From: Candidatus Thorarchaeota archaeon
GTDB lineage: Archaea; Asgardarchaeota; Thorarchaeia; Thorarchaeales; Thorarchaeaceae
Assembly: GCA_013138615.1 (NCBI GenBank)
Contig: WTCK01000037.1
Coordinates: forward strand, 1-5,217
Reading direction: 5' to 3'
Length of the DNA: 5,217 nucleotides
The position numbers and the translations under genes were made by a program. Below are positions 1 to 5,217 of the stretch, one piece after another; position 1 is the first letter of the stretch, and each line of letters opens with the position of its first letter. The notes below the pieces were generated by a model. That model was given only the letters and a program-made list of their open reading frames with translations. It was not told the DNA's origin and ran no database searches.

Positions 1-1
1 G

Positions 2-1255
2 ATTTATCCTGAGGAAAGCTCCACTCTGATTGTGACTGCGATTGGCAAGGTTGCCAACGTCAAGTCGAAAGTTGCAGGTGAAATAGTTGTAACCTATAGA
101 GCTGAGGAACAGCAGCGCTCTGAACTAGATCCGGACTTAACCGCCTTGACGGAATTCCTCACCGGAATCGAGAACGCAGAAACTGAGCCAAATCACTGGG
201 AATGCACACTAGAGTGCTCCAATGAGAGCGATTTAATGATACGACTTGACAAGGCAACGGTATTCCTAGTTCCAGAGGGTGGTGGCAAGAAGGAACAAAA
301 GATAGACGAAGCCCCTGCGTTTGAGATGGCTCCCGATCAGGACTGGAGCACAAAGTTTGACATTGAGAGCAAGTCGCCGCCTAAATGCAGTCAGGATGTC
401 ATCTATACACCCATGAAAGCTGTCACAAAAAGAGTGCTAGGAACAATCGAGAAAACTGCACAGATTATCCCTGTTGCAAGAATCGGTTACACGAAAGTCT
501 TCGAACCTCCTGCTGTGGACAGCTTTGATAAGACGCCCGTTGAAGTCACTATTGAAATCACTAACAGCGGTTCCGCGAAGCTGAACGAGATTCTTGTGGA
601 GGACAGCCTTCCTGATGATGTCATGCCACCTCTAAAGGAGCATATCAACGTCTGGATTCGGGGGAAGGAATACACTGGCGATTTCGAGTTTGTTAAGAAA
701 CCGAATAACCAAAATCCGGAAACCGCACATGAACTCACCTTCAGAATGAGCAATCTCAAGGATTCCGTTGGAGAACTTGCGCCTGGCGAGAGCGTGAAGA
801 TCAACTATGCAATAATGGCATGGAAGAGTAGGCCTGAGAAGGAGTATCCCAGTCCAATAGTATGCTCGGCCAATACGCACCCCGCAGGACTACCGGCTAC
901 AGAGTTGGGCGAAGACCACAAGCTGGAAATCGTATACAAGAAGAGGAGTATCTCAACCAAGAAGGCAATAAACAAGGGCGCTGATATCGGGGAGTATATC
1001 GTTGTACTTGTTGTTGAGAATCGAGGAGAGGTAACTGCAGAGAATGTGGTAGTAAAAGATTGGATACCACCCGGCTTTGAATACGTATCAGTGGACCCTG
1101 AGGAACTAGTGCCAAGTGTAAAACCAGCCCGCAAAGGTACCAATGTCGCGTGGACCTTCACCCGGATGAACCCGGGAGAGAAGAAGAGAATCAGATTATC
1201 TGTGAGCGGTGAAGGTGAATATGAACGCCGTGAGCCACAAGTGACATCTGACTAA
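2..1255 (+). CDS. DUF11-like beta-sandwich repeat protein, 3' end of a longer gene (5' partial)
   Basis: The frame is open from the window edge to a TAA at 1253-1255, giving 417 visible residues; the first visible GTG (32-34) lies inside a continuing repeat and is unlikely to be the true start. Residues about 180-280 and 313-407 (counting from base 2) are two related units: each begins with a beta strand and a turn (EVTIEITNSGSAKLNEILVE and EYIVVLVVENRGEVTAENVV), then a 'D-x-x-P' segment, and ends with a 'PGE-x' strand. This is the pattern of DUF11/CARDB-like immunoglobulin-fold repeats. Residues 1-35 look like the last strands of an earlier unit, and about 62-160 a more diverged one. DUF11 domains are usually found in surface or secreted proteins, but no C-terminal transmembrane helix or sorting signal is visible; the tail is charged (EYERREPQ). 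Its role is unknown. It converges with the minus-strand genes and is not part of their operon. Confidence 0.75.
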   Translation: MYPEESSTLIVTAIGKVANVKSKVAGEIVVTYRAEEQQRSELDPDLTALTEFLTGIENAETEPNHWECTLECSNESDLMIRLDKATVFLVPEGGGKKEQKIDEAPAFEMAPDQDWSTKFDIESKSPPKCSQDVIYTPMKAVTKRVLGTIEKTAQIIPVARIGYTKVFEPPAVDSFDKTPVEVTIEITNSGSAKLNEILVEDSLPDDVMPPLKEHINVWIRGKEYTGDFEFVKKPNNQNPETAHELTFRMSNLKDSVGELAPGESVKINYAIMAWKSRPEKEYPSPIVCSANTHPAGLPATELGEDHKLEIVYKKRSISTKKAINKGADIGEYIVVLVVENRGEVTAENVVVKDWIPPGFEYVSVDPEELVPSVKPARKGTNVAWTFTRMNPGEKKRIRLSVSGEGEYERREPQVTSD

Positions 1256-1277
1256 TCGATCACGCGCACCCTATCAA

Positions 1278-1311
1278 CAGGTTGGGGGTCAGATCCCCCC
1301 ACCTGCTTTTT
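1278..1311 (+). terminator. Intrinsic-type terminator of the DUF11-like gene
   Basis: The arms CAGGTTGGGGG (1278-1288) and CCCCCCACCTG (1295-1305) pair over 11 positions with one T-C mismatch, around a 6-base loop (1289-1294). The 3' arm is followed by CTTTTT at 1306-1311 and a second TTTT run at 1314-1317. The T-run lies on the plus-strand side, so this suits the plus-strand gene that stops 22 bases upstream. The opposite strand lacks a matching T-run after the hairpin (it reads TTGATAGGG), so it is a weaker terminator for the converging minus-strand genes. Archaea often terminate on U-runs alone, so the hairpin may add RNA stability rather than be required. Confidence 0.7.
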
Positions 1312-1315
1312 GATT

Positions 1316-1663
1316 TTACGTTTGCTTGTGACCTCCCTCAAGATCGCGAATTTCCTTTCGTGTTGAGTCCAGAAATTCATCAATATCCTGCAATAGTGCA
1401 TGATCTACATCTTCTGCACGTTGTGTATCAAGCGTATACAGAACCTTGAACCCCTTCAATGTTGCATGAAGTGCGTTTGAAATCTCAAGGATTGCACCAA
1501 TCAAATCGTGGTCATTCATTTCGTCTTTTCCATGCTCATACACGAAGTCGTAAGCACCTCTCACCGGCTTGAAGCCAAGTTCAAGCAACTTCTTCATAAC
1601 CACAGAGGGAGATGCTCCTTCACTATAGAACCAAACTGAAACACGTGTCACATAGCGTGTCAT
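1316..1663 (-). CDS. Small conserved-looking protein of unknown function (115 aa)
   Basis: I do not recognise this family. The chosen start is the ATG at 1663-1661, giving 115 residues; an in-frame TTG at 1825 would add 54 residues that overlap the end of raSEA by about 98 bases and read like translated noise. The protein begins with a probable beta strand (TRYVTRVSVWFYSEG), then a helix and a second strand (SPSVVMKKLLELGFKPVRGAYDFVYEH), and continues into two amphipathic, acidic helices (about 45-70 and 82-110). The beta-alpha-beta opening, with 'GFKPVRGAYDFVY', suggests a small alpha/beta fold such as a ferredoxin-like one, but that is inference. There is no signal peptide, membrane helix or cysteine pair. 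It lies 64 bp after raSEA on the same strand, and its TAA (1318-1316) sits just beside the terminator hairpin of the converging gene. It may be cotranscribed with the archaeosine genes or have its own promoter. Confidence 0.65.
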   Translation of the reverse strand: MTRYVTRVSVWFYSEGASPSVVMKKLLELGFKPVRGAYDFVYEHGKDEMNDHDLIGAILEISNALHATLKGFKVLYTLDTQRAEDVDHALLQDIDEFLDSTRKEIRDLEGGHKQT

Positions 1664-1727
1664 AGCTAAAAACCCCAACCTTTTGGAACGAAACCATTGG
1701 TGCTCGATTCGCTTTAAGCTTTTCCAG
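1664..1727 (-). promoter_or_regulatory. Possible archaeal promoter before the small gene
   Basis: Read on the minus strand, the 64-bp gap after raSEA has a purine-rich stretch (GGAAAA, about 1719-1724) followed by an A/T-rich element (CTTAAAGC, about 1711-1718), resembling a BRE plus TATA box. Initiation about 25 bases downstream would fall near 1690 and leave a leader of about 25 nt before the ATG at 1663. The only ribosome-binding candidate, AAGGTT, lies about 15 bases from the ATG, which is rather far. The TATA match is poor, so this is a weak call; readthrough from raSEA is the alternative. Confidence 0.25.
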
Positions 1728-2825
1728 CTAGCTCCTGCGACTGCGTGAGTGGATGAGTAAAGAGATATCCTCATGATTGAGGACATGATGCCACTGACGC
1801 ATACAGTCACAATCCAGCGAGTCAAACACAGAAATGTCTTGATGAATTGAGAACTCTCGGATGGCGCTTGTTATGGATTCATCACAAGACCCGCAGTTAT
1901 GTGCGCCGCGAACCTTCCCTGCGGCAACAGGATCACACAGTATGTTGATTGAGCTTCCCACTTTGTTCCAAGCATCCCTTAGAACACTCATGACAGTCCA
2001 CAGCCATGGAGGGCTGTATTGTTCTTTCCTCCAGAGGCGCTCGACAAGAGTATACTTCTGGATATTAACAGGATTCATAGAAACCGTTGATACACCCAAC
2101 TTGGCGGCATCTTCAATGGTTTTGACTGCATCCAAGAGAGCGTCCCTCTCCGTCAGAAAGGGCGGCTTCAAGAGAACATAGGCACGGATTCCAATATCGT
2201 ATTCCTTGGCGTTTGCTACAGCGCCCTTGAATGTACTGAGGCTGAATCCCTTGTTGATACAGATTGACCGGATAGCGTCATTTGAGCTCTCAAGCCCAAT
2301 CCCAAGTTCGATTCTCCGAGATCCTAGGATGTCGCGTGTTTCGCGCATTATGTCGGGTGTGACATATTCGGGTCGAGATTCAATGACAACTTCTTGTATC
2401 CGCTCGTCTTTGGCGATCCGGGCGAGTATCTTTGTCCGGACGTCAGATGGTATCTCGGTAGTGTCGAAGAAGCTTCCGCTCGTGTAGATCTTAACGGAAA
2501 GAGGCGCTGTTTCATCTGTCAACTCTGAGTGAGCATTATCAAACTGCTGTAGCAGTTCATCAGTGGTCGGACTACGTTCATCACCATCCAGCAGGTAGCT
2601 GCACATCGTGCAACCCCCGGAATCACCACGGGCATGTGAACACCCAACCGTTCCCAATACGACCGCTAGGGCAACGCCAACCTCGTTTCCAATCCGTGCA
2701 GGTGCAATCCATTTGGCGGAGGGTTTAGTGGGGTTTCGTCTACGTCGTTTTGCCACTGAAGTGCCACGAGCTTTGACTGTTGAATCTACTAGGATGTGTT
2801 CAAGCCTTTCAATGATATCGCTCAT
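1728..2825 (-). CDS. raSEA: Archaeosine biosynthesis radical SAM protein RaSEA
   Basis: RaSEA is a radical SAM enzyme that acts with ArcS on tRNA position 15, cleaving the preQ0-lysine adduct made by ArcS to leave archaeosine (established for the family). The 365-residue protein starts at ATG 2825. Cluster-binding cysteines are C62, C72 and C75, in GCSHARGDSGGCTMCSY, a CX9CX2C spacing as in Elp3-type radical SAM proteins rather than the classical CX3CX2C. A TIM-barrel core follows: YTSGSFFD (114-121), the strand VVIESRPEYV (146-155), ELGIGLES (173-180) and AYVLLKPPF (215-223), typical of this Elp3-like group. The N-terminus has a basic stretch (K26-R30, K34, K38) that could contact tRNA. C-terminal cysteines C311, C314, C339 and C341 may form a second metal site (inference). 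It begins 6 bp after arcS stops, so translation is probably coupled. The TAG stop is at 1730-1728. A generic Elp3-like radical SAM protein is the alternative, but the arcS neighbour makes RaSEA very likely. Confidence 0.92.
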   Translation of the reverse strand: MSDIIERLEHILVDSTVKARGTSVAKRRRRNPTKPSAKWIAPARIGNEVGVALAVVLGTVGCSHARGDSGGCTMCSYLLDGDERSPTTDELLQQFDNAHSELTDETAPLSVKIYTSGSFFDTTEIPSDVRTKILARIAKDERIQEVVIESRPEYVTPDIMRETRDILGSRRIELGIGLESSNDAIRSICINKGFSLSTFKGAVANAKEYDIGIRAYVLLKPPFLTERDALLDAVKTIEDAAKLGVSTVSMNPVNIQKYTLVERLWRKEQYSPPWLWTVMSVLRDAWNKVGSSINILCDPVAAGKVRGAHNCGSCDESITSAIREFSIHQDISVFDSLDCDCMRQWHHVLNHEDISLLIHSRSRRS

Positions 2826-2830
2826 TTCGT

Positions 2831-2843
2831 ATCACACCACCTT
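2831..2843 (-). promoter_or_regulatory. Ribosome-binding site of raSEA, overlapping the arcS stop
   Basis: On the minus strand AAGGTGGTGTGAT precedes the raSEA ATG (2825-2823), with GGTGGT about 9 bases upstream. It resembles the archaeal GGAGGTGAT consensus. The same bases encode the last codons of arcS (Lys-Val-Val) and its TGA, so the site is only exposed while arcS is being finished, which favours translational coupling of the two enzymes. Confidence 0.6.
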
Positions 2844-4772
2844 GTGTCGTACTGAAACTGCTTGGCCCTTCTTGAAATCGCACATCTCACGCCCAGACAT
2901 CTCACTCCGACCCACAGCAATGAGCTCATCCTGGTTGTTCAGCACAATTACCTCATCGCCAGGGCGTATTCTTGGATCGGCTTCGTTGATTCCCACCGCG
3001 AAGATGGAGCCTCCCTCCAGTTTGCGCCCCTCAAATCGTACCCAGTAACGTTGGAGTGGAATCAGACGACGTCCGCCCTCAAGCGTGAGCGAAAGGGAGC
3101 CACGGTCACCGATGAATGCACATGTCTGTTCCTTGTCGACTCTGCACACAACCATTCTGTATAGCTTTCCTCCAAGTTTAGCTCCGTCAGGCACAAGTGC
3201 TTCACCAGCTCCTGGACCGAACTGGTAGTCTGCAGTGGCGCGCAGGGTATCTTTGAAGAGAGCAGGGGGGCCGCCTTTCAACGAGAGAACTTCGCGCATA
3301 TCGTTCAATGTATTTTGCAATGACTGCAAAGAATCGAAACTCGAAGGTGAATGCTGGTCAGTCGTGTATACAATGCTCTGAGTGACACGGTCCTCTGCGC
3401 TTTTTACAACATCGAGATAACCGCCCGAAACGTGTGCCACAATCACAACAGACTCAGCAAACTTCTGGAGATGCGTTACAAGAGCATCGGCCGCAATCTC
3501 GGTTTCTTCGATATCCCAGTCCCCAGTCACCGGAATATCATAATACGCAGCAGGGTACAGCCGCTCCAATTCTCTTGGAATCACTCCCAGAGGAGATGTC
3601 AGAATGGTTTCCGCTACTGACGAACGTGCGGCCCCAATCGCGCGCTCTATTGTTTTAATGAAACGCTGATGAGACTTGGATTCTGAATATGGTTTTCGAG
3701 CAGAACATGGGAGGAGCAAAACGAGTGTCTTATGTTCAGGAGGTGTGGATCTGGATGATAGACAGTCCCGAAAGCGTTTCACTGTAGGTGAGTTGTAGGA
3801 CTCGGGACCAATCAAGGACAGGTTGGTTTGCCCCGATGTTGGTGTGAACTCCTCAAGAAAAGCGAATAGTGACTTGTTTGTCTTTCTAAGCAGAGACGTT
3901 GCAGCAGTGCTTGAATGCACCATTGATTCGACTAGCCATCTCAACCGTCCTAAACGCAAAGACTGGACGCTTTCGGATAAATTGGATTGATAGATATTCA
4001 GGTTGTGGCCCAATAACACAGCATGAAGCTTTTCTCTGTCTAGTTCTCGAAGATCGCTATAATCTGCACACGCAGTACACGAACAATTCCTTGGAAGAAT
4101 TCCGCCTGTGATTGATTCCTCCGAGAGATTCCAAAGACGTACTCCCCGCGATGCCGATTCAGCCGCATATCCCAAATCAAATACATCAAAGCCCAGATAG
4201 AAAAGGAAGGGGATTGAAGAGGGGGATATTCTACCGAGGGCAATGGCCAGCCAGTCAATTGGCAACATGGTCCGGCTACTGAGGACGCTGTAGTCCTGTG
4301 GTCCGAGCCATCCATCGAAGAGCATGGACGCAGCCCTGACCCCTAAGGAAGAGAATTCTGCAAGTATTGATGCAAGTTTCTCAGGAGCCAATTGCCGGGG
4401 AATTCTGACAATCAAACGAGAAGGGTCTACCATGCCTTGAATTTCATTTATGAAACGCAACTGGCTTTCTAGCATTAGCTCAGCTGCTTCCGCGCCGAGA
4501 AACGAAACAGCCGGAAACGAAGGTAAGAGGATTGAGTCATCTTCACGGGCGTCTGATATGAATGATTTCGAATCATGAATTGGCGAGGGAACAGCAAGAA
4601 TCATAGGTCCGCCTGAAGGGCTATCGTTTCTACCAAGAGTGGCATATCCTATGATGGACTCTGTGTTGGGAGAACCAACCAAGAATGGGGTCTGAACCTT
4701 TGTGGATCCCATCCTGTACACACCAACTCTTGCGGGGCCGTCGTGACCCCGTCCAATGAGAAACTCTGTCAT
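2832..4772 (-). CDS. arcS: Archaeosine synthase ArcS (TGT-like, with PUA domain)
   Basis: ArcS modifies preQ0 at position 15 of archaeal tRNA (D-loop) by adding lysine, the step before RaSEA (established). The chosen start is ATG 4772-4770, giving 646 residues. The N-terminal part (about 1-260) is a diverged TGT-like barrel that keeps a zinc-ligand set C230, C232, C235 and H256 (CSCTAC...GHN); family members are known to lack the TGT nucleophile. The ArcS core follows, with PCSARKPYSESKSH (355-368) and YDIPVTGDWD (411-420), hallmark motifs of the DUF5591 region. A C2-like domain begins near DYQFGPG (515-521), and a C-terminal PUA domain covers about 570-646 (IRPGDEVIVLN, AVGRSEMSGREM, VSVRHKVV), which binds tRNA. 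No frameshift or truncation is seen. The length is at or slightly above the usual size for ArcS. It sits 18 bp after the helicase gene and 6 bp before raSEA. ArcTGT is the main confusable relative, but the DUF5591 motifs rule that out. Confidence 0.95.
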   Translation of the reverse strand: MTEFLIGRGHDGPARVGVYRMGSTKVQTPFLVGSPNTESIIGYATLGRNDSPSGGPMILAVPSPIHDSKSFISDAREDDSILLPSFPAVSFLGAEAAELMLESQLRFINEIQGMVDPSRLIVRIPRQLAPEKLASILAEFSSLGVRAASMLFDGWLGPQDYSVLSSRTMLPIDWLAIALGRISPSSIPFLFYLGFDVFDLGYAAESASRGVRLWNLSEESITGGILPRNCSCTACADYSDLRELDREKLHAVLLGHNLNIYQSNLSESVQSLRLGRLRWLVESMVHSSTAATSLLRKTNKSLFAFLEEFTPTSGQTNLSLIGPESYNSPTVKRFRDCLSSRSTPPEHKTLVLLLPCSARKPYSESKSHQRFIKTIERAIGAARSSVAETILTSPLGVIPRELERLYPAAYYDIPVTGDWDIEETEIAADALVTHLQKFAESVVIVAHVSGGYLDVVKSAEDRVTQSIVYTTDQHSPSSFDSLQSLQNTLNDMREVLSLKGGPPALFKDTLRATADYQFGPGAGEALVPDGAKLGGKLYRMVVCRVDKEQTCAFIGDRGSLSLTLEGGRRLIPLQRYWVRFEGRKLEGGSIFAVGINEADPRIRPGDEVIVLNNQDELIAVGRSEMSGREMCDFKKGQAVSVRHKVV

Positions 4773-4777
4773 ACTTT

Positions 4778-4786
4778 CTCGCCTTT
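4778..4786 (-). promoter_or_regulatory. Ribosome-binding site that decides the arcS start
   Basis: On the minus strand AAAGGCGAG lies 5 bases before the ATG at 4772, a partial match to GAGGTGA. A TTG at 4790-4788 is also in frame, directly after the helicase TAA, but it would swallow this site and adds only six residues (ERRES region) unlike the conserved start MTEFLIGRG. The ATG is therefore preferred. Confidence 0.5.
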
Positions 4787-4790
4787 CCAA

Positions 4791-5217
4791 TTAGACAACT
4801 GGCTGATAACCACGGTATTCCTTCGTGTCCACACTGGTTTCAGCATTCCCAAGAATCTTCCTCACACTCTCAAGGGCACCTGCTTTGAATAACGGTCGAT
4901 TGTTATTACCACATTGATATGAGTACGTGCATAGGGGACAGCCATCCACAGTCTTGCAATCGCACGTCATCAAGATGGTTTCTGTCCTTCTAAAGGCTTC
5001 ATCCAATCTTGAGAAGAGTAACTTAGATGCACCATTTCCTCCTGGACTTCCATCATAAACGAAGATAATTCCGGAGTCACCCATCGAAACACCCCCAATC
5101 TCTCTAGTGCTCCCACCTGTTAGCATATCACTGGACTCAATCACAACATGCTCCAGCGCGTGGAATGCACCCCCATAGAGCTCGGCTGGACCCAGCTTTG
5201 GACCCTTGGAGGCTTCC
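4791..5217 (-). CDS. DUF1998-type DEAD/DEAH helicase, C-terminal end (5' partial)
   Basis: This is the last 141 codons of a gene that continues beyond the right edge of the window; the frame is open to base 5216, and the GTG at 5144 is internal (Val in a conserved segment), not a start. The visible part is a DUF1998 domain: FHALEH (residues 18-23 from the edge), then IIFVYDGSPGGNGASKLL (50-67), then a cysteine cluster C85, C87, C93, C96 and C102 (CDCKTVDGCPLCTYSYQC) followed by GNNNRPLFKAGAL. In MrfA/Hrq1-like superfamily 2 helicases, four such cysteines hold a zinc ion and the domain follows the two helicase lobes; MrfA acts in DNA repair. The helicase motifs themselves lie outside the window, so their presence is inferred. 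The alternative is a DISARM DrmB-like DUF1998 protein, but the HALEH and PGGNG motifs and the archaeosine neighbours favour the chromosomal helicase. It stops with TAA 18 bp before arcS, suggesting one operon. Confidence 0.85.
   Translation of the reverse strand, partial: EASKGPKLGPAELYGGAFHALEHVVIESSDMLTGGSTREIGGVSMGDSGIIFVYDGSPGGNGASKLLFSRLDEAFRRTETILMTCDCKTVDGCPLCTYSYQCGNNNRPLFKAGALESVRKILGNAETSVDTKEYRGYQPVV

Noticed and set aside
159..1161. Minus-strand open frames opposite the DUF11-like gene.
   Set aside because: Short, overlapping one another, no ribosome-binding site and biased composition typical of the reverse strand of a coding gene.
1278..1310. The GGGGGTCAGATCCCCC hairpin as a tRNA T-arm or tRNA 3' remnant (possible integration site).
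   Set aside because: The loop does not fit TTCRANY (G where the invariant A58 should be), there is no acceptor, D or anticodon arm upstream because that sequence is coding, and a T-run follows, so a terminator explains it better.
1664..1825. A TTG-started N-terminal extension of the small gene, up to 169 residues.
   Set aside because: It overlaps the last 98 bases of raSEA in another frame, crosses the intergenic gap, and reads as low-complexity residues unlike the ordered start at the ATG at 1663.
1861..3048. Plus-strand open frames opposite raSEA and the arcS 3' end (1861-2181, 2206-2487, 2608-3048).
   Set aside because: They are antisense shadows of strongly identified genes, rich in Ser/Arg/Thr with no recognisable motif.
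4791..5217. The DUF1998 fragment as part of a DISARM defence island (DrmB).
   Set aside because: The visible motifs (HALEH, YDGSPGGNG, CGNNN) look like the archaeal MrfA-type helicase tail, and no other DISARM-like gene is present; the missing upstream sequence would settle it.

Overview
The window looks archaeal. Two adjacent minus-strand genes encode the two dedicated late enzymes of archaeosine (G+) biosynthesis, a tRNA modification at position 15 that is essentially confined to archaea: ArcS (the lysine-transferring, TGT-like amidinotransferase partner) and RaSEA (the radical SAM enzyme that completes G+). Base composition is mixed, near half G+C by eye, and the visible ribosome-binding sites fit an archaeal 16S tail. 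A more exact lineage cannot be fixed from the sequence alone; an Asgard-type (for example Thorarchaeota-like) genome is a guess, not a result.

Layout: the plus strand carries the 3' end of one long gene (2-1255), whose product is a chain of beta-sandwich, DUF11-like repeats with no visible membrane anchor at its C-terminus. It ends at a GC-rich hairpin followed by T-runs (about 1278-1311), a good intrinsic-type terminator. Everything to the right is on the minus strand and converges on that hairpin. In transcription order (right to left) these are: the C-terminal 141 codons of a DUF1998-type DEAD/DEAH helicase (5217-4791), arcS (4772-2832), raSEA (2825-1728) and a small uncharacterised 115-codon gene (1663-1316). 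The spacings are 18 bp (helicase to arcS), 6 bp (arcS to raSEA) and 64 bp (raSEA to the small gene). The first three therefore look like one operon; the small gene may be read through or may use its own weak promoter in the 64-bp gap.

Working together: from published biochemistry, ArcS attaches lysine to the preQ0 base put into tRNA by ArcTGT, and RaSEA converts that lysine adduct to archaeosine; their tight coupling here fits that two-step complex. The helicase fragment belongs to the family linked to DNA repair (MrfA/Hrq1-like) and may only be a cotranscribed neighbour. The small gene has no recognised function, and its repeated presence or absence beside arcS/raSEA in other genomes would show whether it matters to the pathway. 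I see no tRNA, rRNA, CRISPR array, insertion sequence or obvious defence system in the window, and no gene-free stretch over 300 bases.
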